A stretch of DNA of 64,000 nucleotides, from positions 1 through 64,000 of the forward strand of contig JAEEQH010000009.1 in the NCBI GenBank assembly GCA_016285245.1, given 5' to 3'. The translations under genes were made by a program, and so were the position numbers. Source of the DNA: Prevotella sp. GTDB taxonomy: Bacteria; Bacteroidota; Bacteroidia; Bacteroidales; Bacteroidaceae. Below the pieces are notes generated by a model, which had not been told where the DNA came from, searched no databases, and saw nothing but the letters and a program-made list of their open reading frames with translations. Positions 9,591 through 20,522 of this stretch are shown in pieces (position 1 is the stretch's first letter; every line of letters begins with the position of its first letter).

Positions 9591-12500
9591 TTATCTAACC
9601 ACTATCTTCTGTCCATCAACCAGATAGAGACCGGCGGGCAGTCCCTGAAGGGCGGTGCTGCGGCTGACGGCGCGACGCACCATGCGTCCGGACAGCGTGT
9701 AGACGTTGACCGTCTGGCGCTGCTGGCGTTCCTGTTTCCACGCCACCTCGTTGATACCTGTTGGATCGTCGGCATAGAGGAGTATCTCGGTGACGGTCAG
9801 ACTGGTATTGGCCTTGGCTGCCTGGAAGGTGACCTTGGTGAGCATCTTCCTATTGAGGGCTTTGCCGTAGTTGTTCTTCGTGGTGTACTTCAGCGTGTCG
9901 AGACAGATAACAGTCTCGAGAGCATTCTTCTTCATAGGCACGGCCGACTGTGTACCGGTAGCGCTGGAGGATATATGGAAGTTACACGTGAAATCACTGG
10001 TCGGCTTGACCCTGTTCTTGATAACCATGTAGTGATAGCCGGAGAGGTCGAGCTTACTGGAGCTTGGATAGAGCCAGCCGATCTGGTTGCCGGCTCCGCC
10101 GAACTTAAAGAAGGCGTAGTCGCCATTGGTGGTATTGTAGAACTTATAGGTATTTGTACCAGCGACGTTAGCGGTGACGAACTGCTCGTCGAAGGGGAAG
10201 TAAGAGGCACGAGCGGTGAAAGCGGTGTCGACGGTGTTGCCAAGGTTGTCGGTATAGGTGGCCTTGACGCGGGTGCTACCGTAGGCAAGACCCTTCATCT
10301 GTCCCTTACTGAACTCGACAATGCCTGTCTCAGCGGGCTCAAAGGCGGTCAGCGTGGTAACGTTCTCGGTATGCTTGTCTTGGAACGTAGCGACGATGCC
10401 CGGTGAGTTGAAGCCGCCAATCATTGCGTCGACGGTAGACTTGGACGGCACAATCTTGGTGACGGTGAACATCTTCTCGTCGAGTGTGGCCTTGAACGGC
10501 TGATAAAGGGCATCCTCGTCGTAGCCATCCTCGGTGGAGAACCAGTCGAAGTCGGCGATACCTCCAGCGCTCTTCGTCGAGTAGCAGAACAGTCCGAAGC
10601 GGGCACCGAAGAAGACGTTCAGGTTAAAGTTCTGCTGGGTGTCACTACCGAGCTTATTCCATGTCTTGTTGTCGGTAGAGTAGTAGAACATCGCCTTGTC
10701 CTCGCCGTACTTGATGGCCGCACGGAGATAGATGATGTTATCGGTGAGTTCTACCTGCTTATAACTCTCCTTGGCGGAGTTAGCATCGGCACCTTTCACC
10801 TTGTCCTGGAACCAGACGATGAGAGGCTGGCCGTTCTTAATCTCGACAGCAATGGCTGCGAACGGATCCTGGAAAAGGCTGATACCAGCGCGGTCACCTT
10901 CCTGGAGGCGCGATACGTCAATACGGACAGTACCGATTGTGGGGGTTGTCTTGTTGACGTCCATGAAGACACGCTGTGTCAGCATATTACGTGCCTCGGG
11001 AAGTCGGCTGGCAACGCCGGTGGTTTTCAGTCGCAACCATCCGCCACGCTCGAAGAGGCTCCATCCGTCGGCATCGGGCGTATGGTTCCACTCCCACTGC
11101 ATATCGAGAGGATAGTTGCGGAAGTTATCGGTCGTCGGCATATACCGCGTGAACGGATATTCTTCGGAGGTAGCGGGCTTGTCATAGGTATCGTAAGGCA
11201 CACCCTCGTTGCCGACGACAGGCCAGTCATTGATCCACTTCACAGGCTGCAGGTTCGGGAAACGCCCCAGGGCACCAAGGTCCTCCTGCATGATGGTCCA
11301 CCAGTTGCCCTTCACATCCTGAATGAGCGAACCCTGATGGATGGTGTTTGCCTTGCCGTTGATGGTCTTCTCAAGCACCATTCTCTCTTCATAAGGTCCG
11401 AAAGGACTCGTCGAGCGGAACACGGCCTGTCCGGAGGGGTAGCCGCCGTAGGTGGAGTAGATATAGTAGTACTTACCTTTCTTATAGAAGTGGCTACCCT
11501 CCAGACCGTCCTTACCGCTGATAACGGTCTGCTCCTTTGTAGTGTTGAAGTTCTTGTCTACCTGACAGACGGAGAGGTTGCCAATGCCCTGCACGATGTA
11601 GATCTTACCATCGGTGTCGAAGAGCATTCCCGGGTCGTAATAGGCACGCGACAGCTTTTTCATCGTCCACTTGCCTTCTGGGTTCTCGGCCGTCAGCAGA
11701 TAGCCGTTCAGACTCCAGTTCTCAACGGGGTAGCGCTCACAGATGAGGACATAGAACTTTCCGTCATAATACTTCATCGACGGAGCCCACATACCACAGG
11801 CATAGGCGTTCTTGCCGTTCTTCAGCAGATAGCCGTCGTGCTCCGACATCTGCTGCAAGGGCTGGGCGCAGTACTCCCAGTTCACCATGTCCTTCGACTT
11901 GAGGATGGTAGCACCGGGGAAGAGGCTCATCGTCGTCGACACCATATAGTAGGTGTCGCCGACACGGATGACGTCGGGATCGGGGAAGTCGGCACGCACC
12001 ACGGGGTTCTTGTATTTACCGTTACCCAGGTCGCTGATGGGGGCGTTGTTCACCCAGTCGGGCTCGGGGTTGTTCACCTTGGCATACTCGGCATACCAGT
12101 CCATACAAGCCTTGCCGCAGGCTTCCTCTATACCGCCAAAGGCAGGCACTACCTGCTTTTTGTTCAACAGCGTCAGGATGTCAATCAGACAGGCGGTGCC
12201 TGAGAGGGTCATGGAGATATTACCGAAGTTTTCGTAGACACCCTTGGTGACATTACCCCACTTCGAGGTTGTACCAGTAGACCATGTGCCATAGTTGGAC
12301 AACACCCAGTCTCCATGCTCATTATAGTGACCTGTGCCTTCCTTATACGGACTCCAGTCTATCTCAGTGACGATGATGGGATTGCTATCGAGCACAGGCA
12401 CCGAACTATGGAACTTATTTATCTTGTTTTTCGTACCCTGAGTGACACCGACTTTACCGATGGACTCATCACTACAATCATACCAACCAGTATAATCGTG

Positions 12501-13394
12501 GACTGCATAACCGAAGTTCTTCAGAGGATCATTGATGGGATAGTTCTTGTAGCCGACATAGTTCGACTGCCAGCCAGAGCCAGGAAGCCAGATGATACCG
12601 GTGAAGCCATTCTCACGAATCTTGTCGACAACTGGCTGGAAGAAGTCACGCAGAATCTGATGCGTGCTGGCGTTATCGGCATTATAGGTCGTGCCGCTGG
12701 CGTTCTTCACGTTGACAGGCTCGTTGGCCAGTTCGATGCTGATCTGTCCGGCATACTTACGGATGGTCTCGTTCTTCGTCACACTGTCCCAGACCTCCAC
12801 TAGGTACTTCTGGTAATAGCCGTCAACCCTTATATCGCCCGGACAGACACCCGGCGGACGGACAACGACATACATGCCGTTTTCCAGCGCTTTCATCATG
12901 ATGGGAATATACACCGACTTCATGAAGGTAGACAGACGCTTGGGATTGAAACGCCGAATATTAGCCTCGCCACTCACTTCCTGACCTATCGGGTCGTAAG
13001 TTTTCTCAACATCTCTACCGTTCTCTTTTACAGTTTTAGTGGTGAATCCAGGAGCACTGACGTTGTTATCATTCGTCCATGCTGGGTCAAGATGCAAACG
13101 GAACACGTCACAATTTGCCTCCTTCAGAGCGGCAAGGATCTTCCCAAAGTAAGCCACACAATTCTTGGCTCCGTTATCGTCGTAGCCGCCCTGCCAATAA
13201 GAATGATGGCCAGACCCATCCGTGTAGCCATTGAACCAGTTGCTCGGCGTGTCCATGACGCCATGGAGCACGACGTGGTTACCATACGTGTCAACAATCC
13301 ACTTGCCGTCGACATGGAGTGACGGCAGGGTTGTCTGTGCCTGTACCGTCAGCGCAGCACAGCACACAAGAATCATAGTGAGTATCTTTTTCAT
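9591..13394 (-). CDS. GH5-GH43 fusion enzyme, secreted
   Basis: 1267 residues from ATG 13394 (MKKILTMILV...); ATG 13400 adds two residues. The open frame reaches 13445, but that part contains the promoter. Signal peptide to about residue 20. The GH5-type barrel spans about 22-430: acid/base Glu225 in ELANEP, nucleophile Glu344 in IVTEIDW, and Arg99 in FRLHLDP. A GH43 five-blade propeller starts near residue 458 (DFPDPDVIRVGDTYY, acidic residues 469-474; general acid in LEGSHFY), with a C-terminal concanavalin-like sandwich to about 990. Ig-like and galactose-binding-like regions follow, then a YTLSGRMV...GLYLVDGQKIVVR tail. The pairing suggests one protein that cuts a backbone and removes arabinose or xylose; GH5 specificity is unknown. 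Transcribed alone from 13415-13422; it converges on the GH2 gene. Confidence 0.88.
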   Translation of the reverse strand: MKKILTMILVCCAALTVQAQTTLPSLHVDGKWIVDTYGNHVVLHGVMDTPSNWFNGYTDGSGHHSYWQGGYDDNGAKNCVAYFGKILAALKEANCDVFRLHLDPAWTNDNNVSAPGFTTKTVKENGRDVEKTYDPIGQEVSGEANIRRFNPKRLSTFMKSVYIPIMMKALENGMYVVVRPPGVCPGDIRVDGYYQKYLVEVWDSVTKNETIRKYAGQISIELANEPVNVKNASGTTYNADNASTHQILRDFFQPVVDKIRENGFTGIIWLPGSGWQSNYVGYKNYPINDPLKNFGYAVHDYTGWYDCSDESIGKVGVTQGTKNKINKFHSSVPVLDSNPIIVTEIDWSPYKEGTGHYNEHGDWVLSNYGTWSTGTTSKWGNVTKGVYENFGNISMTLSGTACLIDILTLLNKKQVVPAFGGIEEACGKACMDWYAEYAKVNNPEPDWVNNAPISDLGNGKYKNPVVRADFPDPDVIRVGDTYYMVSTTMSLFPGATILKSKDMVNWEYCAQPLQQMSEHDGYLLKNGKNAYACGMWAPSMKYYDGKFYVLICERYPVENWSLNGYLLTAENPEGKWTMKKLSRAYYDPGMLFDTDGKIYIVQGIGNLSVCQVDKNFNTTKEQTVISGKDGLEGSHFYKKGKYYYIYSTYGGYPSGQAVFRSTSPFGPYEERMVLEKTINGKANTIHQGSLIQDVKGNWWTIMQEDLGALGRFPNLQPVKWINDWPVVGNEGVPYDTYDKPATSEEYPFTRYMPTTDNFRNYPLDMQWEWNHTPDADGWSLFERGGWLRLKTTGVASRLPEARNMLTQRVFMDVNKTTPTIGTVRIDVSRLQEGDRAGISLFQDPFAAIAVEIKNGQPLIVWFQDKVKGADANSAKESYKQVELTDNIIYLRAAIKYGEDKAMFYYSTDNKTWNKLGSDTQQNFNLNVFFGARFGLFCYSTKSAGGIADFDWFSTEDGYDEDALYQPFKATLDEKMFTVTKIVPSKSTVDAMIGGFNSPGIVATFQDKHTENVTTLTAFEPAETGIVEFSKGQMKGLAYGSTRVKATYTDNLGNTVDTAFTARASYFPFDEQFVTANVAGTNTYKFYNTTNGDYAFFKFGGAGNQIGWLYPSSSKLDLSGYHYMVIKNRVKPTSDFTCNFHISSSATGTQSAVPMKKNALETVICLDTLKYTTKNNYGKALNRKMLTKVTFQAAKANTSLTVTEILLYADDPTGINEVAWKQERQQRQTVNVYTLSGRMVRRAVSRSTALQGLPAGLYLVDGQKIVVR

Positions 13395-13414
13395 TGTCAT
13401 AGGTTTTGCGGCTG

Positions 13415-13459
13415 CAAAGGTACGAAGAAAAAACAACATCGCCACCTATTTACGTCTCA
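13415..13459 (-). promoter_or_regulatory. Promoter of the GH5-GH43 gene with TGAGAC box
   Basis: The -7 element TACCTTTG lies on the minus strand at 13422-13415, about 20 bp before the start codon. No -33 TTTG is seen. TGAGACGTAA (13459-13450) is exactly 27 bp upstream. The core TGAGAC is shared with the other boxes; the last four bases differ (GTAA instead of AAAT). Confidence 0.65.
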
Positions 13460-13496
13460 AAACCTATTGTCTTTGTATCACACCTCAAAATAAGGA

Positions 13497-13577
13497 AACC
13501 ACGAATTACACGAATTTCACAATCATCTCTGCCTATCAGAGGGACTTTAATTCGTGAAATTCGTGCAATTCGTGGTT
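13497..13577 (-). terminator. 24-bp inverted repeat after the CE6-CE1 gene
   Basis: Arms 13497-13520 and 13554-13577 match at 23 of 24 positions and consist of repeated ATTCGTG-like heptamers. The loop holds a smaller hairpin (CTCTG...CAGAG). It lies 26 bp beyond the stop of the CE6-CE1 gene and upstream of the GH5-GH43 promoter, so it may end the five-gene operon. There is no strong T-run. Related ATTCGTG units recur at 15655-15692. Confidence 0.55.
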
Positions 13578-13602
13578 AAAAACACTTTGTGATTAAAGCC
13601 GC

Positions 13603-15654
<2,052 letters not shown>

Positions 15655-15698
15655 TTAATTCGTGTAATTCGTTGTTCAAAAACAATTCGTGGTCAAAA

Positions 15699-17504
15699 TC
15701 ACTTCATCGCAGCAAGTTTCGCGTTCGTCTGGATTGTCCAGTCCTTACGCTGTGCCAGTCCGGGGGTCTTACCCGTAAACAGCTTGGCGGCCACCTTGTC
15801 GCCCTTCAGCTGCCAGTTCAGCCAGTTCAGGGCCACCACGGTGAACTCGCCACCATGAGGCTGGCGGTAGGTGCCGCCATGACCGACGGGGAAGTTCGCG
15901 GCAGCGGCGGGCACGTGGCTGATACGACTGAAGTCGTCCATACCGTTACCATAGGCGATGTCGCTCTCTCCACCGAGGATGTAGATGATCGACGTGTGGA
16001 TCTCGTTCAGCTTCTCCTTCGGAGGCATGGGCATACCACCCACGGCCTGGTTGGCATTCTGCCGGTTGAAGAGTCCGCTGTTGCAGATCATCAGGGTCTT
16101 GATACGGGGGTCGGCACAGTTGAAGAGTGTCTGCAGACCACCGCACGACATACCAGCCACGCAGATGGCATTAACGTCCACCTTATTATAATAGGGGGAC
16201 TTCGGGTCAGCGTTCTGGGCAATGATCCAATCGATGCTCTCTATCTGCTGCTCGGTGCGCGACATCGGGCCACGGTAGGGCTGGTCGTCCATGGGGATGA
16301 AGCCCGTTGCCAGGACGATGTAGCCGTTAGAGGCAATCTCATTCAGGAAGTTGATGTGCTCCCAGGGCGAGTTGGTGCAAGCGCCGTTACCCCAGACGAG
16401 CACGGGCAGCTTCTTCTGCGGACCGAAGGGCTTCAGGTCCTGCGGCACGATGACGGTGTGCTCGGGCAGCGTCGGCTCCTCCTTCAGGATAGCCTTGTAC
16501 TGTCCGGTACCACCGTCCTCAATGATACGACTCTTCGGTGCGCCGGCGGCCGCACCGCCACGGACGCTGTTCAGGAAGTTCACCATCTTCTTCAGGTTCT
16601 CCTCGCTATACATACCCATGCCGTGACCGCCCTCAGGCACAAACGTTGCCTCGCTCTTCACGCCGGCCTCCTGCAGTTTCTCGAAGAACATCTTTCCCTG
16701 ACAGACAGGCACGACGTTGTCCTTCTCGCCATGGAAGATGATGATCGGGGGATTGTTCTTGTTGACATAGTAGGTGGCACTCAGGCTCTTGTACTTGTCG
16801 GGCTCCTTCGAGAGCTTCGAGTCCAGGAGCACGTCCTCGGGGCTGTTCTCACCCATCTTCATGCCCTCGCCGCAGTCCATGGCCGTCAGGTCGACGGGAC
16901 CAGACCAGTCGCAGGCGGCATTGACGGTCGACGGCTGGTTGAGGTAGTTGCCGACGTTACCCTCGAGGTCGATGTCGACGGTACCCACCTTCGTCTGCTT
17001 CAAACCACTGGTGGTGGCAGCCGTCGAGGCGAGATGACCGCCGGACGAGAAGCCGCTGGTGGCGATGAACGAGGTGTCGAACTTATACTTCGCAGCCTCA
17101 CCACGCACGAAGCGGATGACGGCACGGATGTCATGGATCTGTGCAGGCCACTTCGCGTCCATGCTCGAACGGTGGTTCGGGCAGACGACGGCATAGCCGG
17201 CATCCAACAGCGCCTTGACGATGGTGCCGAGGTCAGCAGCACCCTTGCTGCTATTGCTGAACCACGCACTGCCATAGATGTGGATAACCACGGGATAGCT
17301 GGCTGCCTCTTTCTTCGGCAGGTAGATGTCACACGTGTGGAACGCCTTGTCGTCGCCGGCGTAGTTCACGTCTTTCCACTCCTGCGACGTCTCAAGCTTA
17401 GCCTGTTGCTGGAAGCCGCCAAAGCCTCCGAAACCGCCCTGCGGCTGTGCTGTGACGACCATTGTACAAGCAGCCACAGCCATTGACAAAAAGATTTTTT
17501 TCAT
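15699..17504 (-). CDS. Tandem alpha/beta-hydrolase esterase, secreted
   Basis: 601 residues with a signal peptide (to about residue 20) and a Gly/Gln/Phe-rich linker (21-35). Two complete-looking alpha/beta-hydrolase domains are fused. The first, about 40-305, has HIYGSAW, nucleophile Ser153 in GFSSGG, the acid in HGEKDNVVP and the His in EGGHGMG. The second, about 325-600, has WGNGACTNSP, GMSCGG and a possible His in GHGGTYRQPHGG. The first domain resembles the BD-FAE/acetyl xylan esterase type; the second resembles dienelactone hydrolase or PET-hydrolase-like folds. In this operon, removal of acetyl or feruloyl esters is likely, but the substrates are inferred only from context. It lies 39 bp after the GH43-CBM6 gene and 47 bp before the CE6-CE1 gene. 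Confidence 0.82.
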   Translation of the reverse strand: MKKIFLSMAVAACTMVVTAQPQGGFGGFGGFQQQAKLETSQEWKDVNYAGDDKAFHTCDIYLPKKEAASYPVVIHIYGSAWFSNSSKGAADLGTIVKALLDAGYAVVCPNHRSSMDAKWPAQIHDIRAVIRFVRGEAAKYKFDTSFIATSGFSSGGHLASTAATTSGLKQTKVGTVDIDLEGNVGNYLNQPSTVNAACDWSGPVDLTAMDCGEGMKMGENSPEDVLLDSKLSKEPDKYKSLSATYYVNKNNPPIIIFHGEKDNVVPVCQGKMFFEKLQEAGVKSEATFVPEGGHGMGMYSEENLKKMVNFLNSVRGGAAAGAPKSRIIEDGGTGQYKAILKEEPTLPEHTVIVPQDLKPFGPQKKLPVLVWGNGACTNSPWEHINFLNEIASNGYIVLATGFIPMDDQPYRGPMSRTEQQIESIDWIIAQNADPKSPYYNKVDVNAICVAGMSCGGLQTLFNCADPRIKTLMICNSGLFNRQNANQAVGGMPMPPKEKLNEIHTSIIYILGGESDIAYGNGMDDFSRISHVPAAAANFPVGHGGTYRQPHGGEFTVVALNWLNWQLKGDKVAAKLFTGKTPGLAQRKDWTIQTNAKLAAMK

Positions 17505-17543
17505 ATTGTTTTTGGTTTTGGGATTGTGCTCATGATAGATGGA

Positions 17544-20456
17544 TTACTTGAACTGCCACCAGTCCAGACGGACGTCGCCGCTGGCCTCCGAGAAGCAGAT
17601 GTACAGGTCGTGGACCTGACTGGTACCCTTCACCTTAGCCGTGAACGTCTTGTACGTGTCGGCAGAGCCCGTGCTCTTGATGACGGTGGTGCCGATAGCC
17701 TGACCGTCGGGGCTGTCGAGACGCAGGGTGACTTTGCAGCCTGCCTGGACGGCGGCGGCAGCGACGATGCTGAACGACTTGGCACCTTTGCCGAAGTCCA
17801 CGCCACGCAGACGGATGTACTCGCCGTCGTTGATGTCGAAGATGTACATATTCTTCTTACCCGTCGACGCAGGCATATCCTTCACCACACCGGTGTTCTC
17901 GATACCCATCTTCGCCGACTTCAGACCGAAGCCCCAGTTCATGGTCTCTGCCTCTACGCGACGGTAGGGGTTCAGCCACTGCAGCTGCTTCATGGGCTGC
18001 TGGTCGAGCCAGTAGGGAATCTCCTGGATAGTACCGTCGGCATTGTAGGTGATCTCCTGTGCCGAAACAGAGCGGCGCTCATGGTGCACGAAGGTCTCCA
18101 GGTGCATCAGGTCGTAGTTCTGTCCGAAGACGTACGAGTGGCCCTTGAAGTCGCAGATGCCCGGGTGGTTACCGCGGTCGCGCTCGGTGGGGCGCATGAT
18201 GTAGCCTTTCTCCGTCCACGGTCCTGTCGGCGAGTCGCTCATGGCATAGCCCAGCGCTTCGGGACAGCAGGTACTGGCAAAACCAAGGTAGTAGTGACCG
18301 TTGCGCTTGTAGATCCACGGTCCCTCCTGATAGTGCTGTATGGCCCAGTTAGCTTTCTGACTCCAGGGTACACGGAGGTTTATCTTTGCACCTTCTTCCT
18401 TGACAGGACGTGCGACGCCGTCAGCAGGACTGACAACATATATGTCGCCACTAGTCGAGATCATATCCTCGTTGAGCTTGACGTAATAGATTTGGGGGTT
18501 ACCCCAGTACATATAGGCCTGACCGTCATCATCGATGAACACTGATGGGTCGATGTCGTCCCAGTGCTCCTTCTGCCATACCAGTGGCTCGCCGAGGGGG
18601 TCTTTGAACGGACCGTAGGGCGAGTCGGCCACGAGCACGCCGATGCCATGGCCGTGCAGCGGGGCGTAGAGGTAGTACTTACCGTTGCGCTCGACGGTCT
18701 GGATAGCCCAGGCGCCGTTCTCACGGCTGCGCCACTCAAACTCCTTCAGCGAGGCGACGGCCCCGTGCTCCGTCCAGTTCACCATGTCGGTGGTCGACCA
18801 GAGCAGCCAGTCGTACATAAAGAAGCCTGCGGAGTTCTTCTCATTCTCATCGGGGATATCCTCGGGCGAGGCGTCGTGCGACGTATAAAGGAAAATGGTG
18901 TCGCCAACGACCATCGGCGAGGGGTCGGCGGTGTACTTCGTCTGGAACAGCGGCATATTCACCTGCTCCAGTCCCTGCATCTCCCACCAGTCGAAGTTAA
19001 ACAACTTCGGACCCTTGCGTCCGGTGAACACGAAGTAGAGGTCGGCCGTCTCCGGCAGGGTGACGCCTGCGATGGTGCGTGTAGGCGCGTTGATATCAGT
19101 GAGGGTCGAGTAGTCCAGATCGAGATTAATCGTCTGCCACTTCTCCCAGCCGCCGGTACCCGGTACATTCACGGTGCCGAGGAGCCTTCCGCGGATGCTG
19201 TCGAGGCGTATCTCTATCTGTCCGCCGCGCAGACCACTGGCAACACGAGCCTTGAAGGTACGGGGAATCTTGTTGCCGAGGGCGACGTTCTGCAGTTTGA
19301 TCCAGTCACCGTTATGGATGTCGGTGACGTAGACGCCCACTTCGACGTTCTGCTCGGTCTTGACACCCTTCGAGAACGCCATCGTCTCGGCCTCCACCTT
19401 ACGGAAGGGGTTGAACACACCCACGGGCTTCACACCCTCATCGGTAGGCAGGATGGTCGGGAACGTGCCGTCGGCATTGTACTTGAACTCCTCGACGGCG
19501 ACGCTGCGGCCGAAGCCACCGCCACCGGGCAGCTTGCCGGTGTGGTAGAAGAAGTAGCTATGGCCCTTGTAGTCGGCCACGCCACAGTGGTTCGTGAACG
19601 ACCCCGTGTTGCTCAACGGCATGATCTCGCCGGCATAGGTCCACGGGCCTGTGGGGTGTGGTGCCGTGCTGTACGAGATATGCTCGGGCACACCGCCGGC
19701 AGCATACAACAGTGCATAGCGCTTGCTGTTGCTCACGGCGCCTTTCTTATTTTTCACTTCTCCTTTCTCATTCCTCATTTTCATCAGCCACGGTCCCTCG
19801 ACGTACGAGTCCTTGTACTGCTTGCCCTGCTGACGCTCCTTCATCATCGGACCGCCGAAGGCCTCCTCGGTCATGTCGAGCTTGCCCAGCTCGCCGCTGT
19901 ACGAGATCATGTCCTCGTTCAGCTTCAGGTAGTAGCACTGGGGGTTACCCCACATCAGCCATGCCTGTCCGTCGTCGTCGATCATCACCGTCGGGTCGAT
20001 ATGGTCCCACGAGCCGTTCTCGAACAGCGGTTTGCCGATGGCATCACGGAACGGGCCCGTCGGCGTGTCGCTGACGGCGACGCCGATGGCCATGCCACGC
20101 GACAGGCGCGAGTGGGCACAGATGTACCAGTAGTACTTGCCGTTACGCTCGATGGTCTGCGAAGCCCACGCACGGTCGTCGGCCCACGAGAAGCTCTCCA
20201 GGGCCAGCGGACTGCCGTGATCCTGCCAGTTCACCATGTCGTCGGTGGAATAGACGCGCCACTCCTGCATCCAGAAGAAGTCGGCGTTGTCCTCGTCATG
20301 GCCGGTATAGACGTACATACGGTCGCCCGCCACCATCGGTGCGGGGTCGCTGGTGAACCATGTCTGCACAAACGGGTTCTGGGCCTGTGCTGCTGTCAGC
20401 ATCAGCGATGCTCCCAGCATCGCCAGACCCCTACATGTCTTCATTCTTTTCTTCAT
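17544..20456 (-). CDS. GH43-CBM6-GH43-CBM6 tandem arabinofuranosidase/xylosidase
   Basis: 970 residues from ATG 20456 (an alternative at 20444 removes MKKR); signal peptide to about residue 26. The protein is an internal duplication. First GH43, about 30-345: base Asp37 in SDPAP, pKa modulator in HIDPTVMIDDDG, acid in YVEGPW. First CBM6, about 350-490 (VEAETMAFSKG...DWWEM). Second GH43, about 500-820: TADPSP, DIDPSVFIDDDG, YQEGPW. Second CBM6, about 830-970 (VEAETMNWGFG...DWWQF). Both catalytic sets are intact, so both halves may be active. An in-frame insert in the first GH43 (MRNEKGEVKNKKGAVSNS, DNA near 19736-19791) is made of AATGAGN-like short repeats and has no equivalent in the second half. 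CBM6 modules often bind xylan. Third gene of the minus-strand operon. Confidence 0.9.
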   Translation of the reverse strand: MKKRMKTCRGLAMLGASLMLTAAQAQNPFVQTWFTSDPAPMVAGDRMYVYTGHDEDNADFFWMQEWRVYSTDDMVNWQDHGSPLALESFSWADDRAWASQTIERNGKYYWYICAHSRLSRGMAIGVAVSDTPTGPFRDAIGKPLFENGSWDHIDPTVMIDDDGQAWLMWGNPQCYYLKLNEDMISYSGELGKLDMTEEAFGGPMMKERQQGKQYKDSYVEGPWLMKMRNEKGEVKNKKGAVSNSKRYALLYAAGGVPEHISYSTAPHPTGPWTYAGEIMPLSNTGSFTNHCGVADYKGHSYFFYHTGKLPGGGGFGRSVAVEEFKYNADGTFPTILPTDEGVKPVGVFNPFRKVEAETMAFSKGVKTEQNVEVGVYVTDIHNGDWIKLQNVALGNKIPRTFKARVASGLRGGQIEIRLDSIRGRLLGTVNVPGTGGWEKWQTINLDLDYSTLTDINAPTRTIAGVTLPETADLYFVFTGRKGPKLFNFDWWEMQGLEQVNMPLFQTKYTADPSPMVVGDTIFLYTSHDASPEDIPDENEKNSAGFFMYDWLLWSTTDMVNWTEHGAVASLKEFEWRSRENGAWAIQTVERNGKYYLYAPLHGHGIGVLVADSPYGPFKDPLGEPLVWQKEHWDDIDPSVFIDDDGQAYMYWGNPQIYYVKLNEDMISTSGDIYVVSPADGVARPVKEEGAKINLRVPWSQKANWAIQHYQEGPWIYKRNGHYYLGFASTCCPEALGYAMSDSPTGPWTEKGYIMRPTERDRGNHPGICDFKGHSYVFGQNYDLMHLETFVHHERRSVSAQEITYNADGTIQEIPYWLDQQPMKQLQWLNPYRRVEAETMNWGFGLKSAKMGIENTGVVKDMPASTGKKNMYIFDINDGEYIRLRGVDFGKGAKSFSIVAAAAVQAGCKVTLRLDSPDGQAIGTTVIKSTGSADTYKTFTAKVKGTSQVHDLYICFSEASGDVRLDWWQFK
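19736..19791 (-). repeat. Degenerate short repeat inserted in the first GH43 domain
   Basis: On the minus strand the run ATGAGGAATGAGAAAGGAG is followed by GAAGTGAAAAATAAG-like units. It encodes about 18 extra residues directly after VEGPWLM, where the second GH43 half of the same protein has only YKRNG. Confidence 0.6.
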
Positions 20457-20481
20457 TTATCGTTGTTTTGTTGTTCTGTTT

Positions 20482-20515
20482 CGTTATCACGTTATAACGT
20501 TATTTCGTTATAACG
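20482..20515. repeat. Repeated CGTTATAACG palindromes between GH31 and GH43-CBM6 genes
   Basis: Two copies of the self-complementary CGTTATAACG (20490-20499 and 20506-20515) are preceded by a partial copy at 20482. They lie in the 66-bp gap between two co-oriented operon genes. They might form hairpins that affect mRNA processing; no function can be assigned. Confidence 0.55.
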
Positions 20516-20522
20516 ACCTCTT

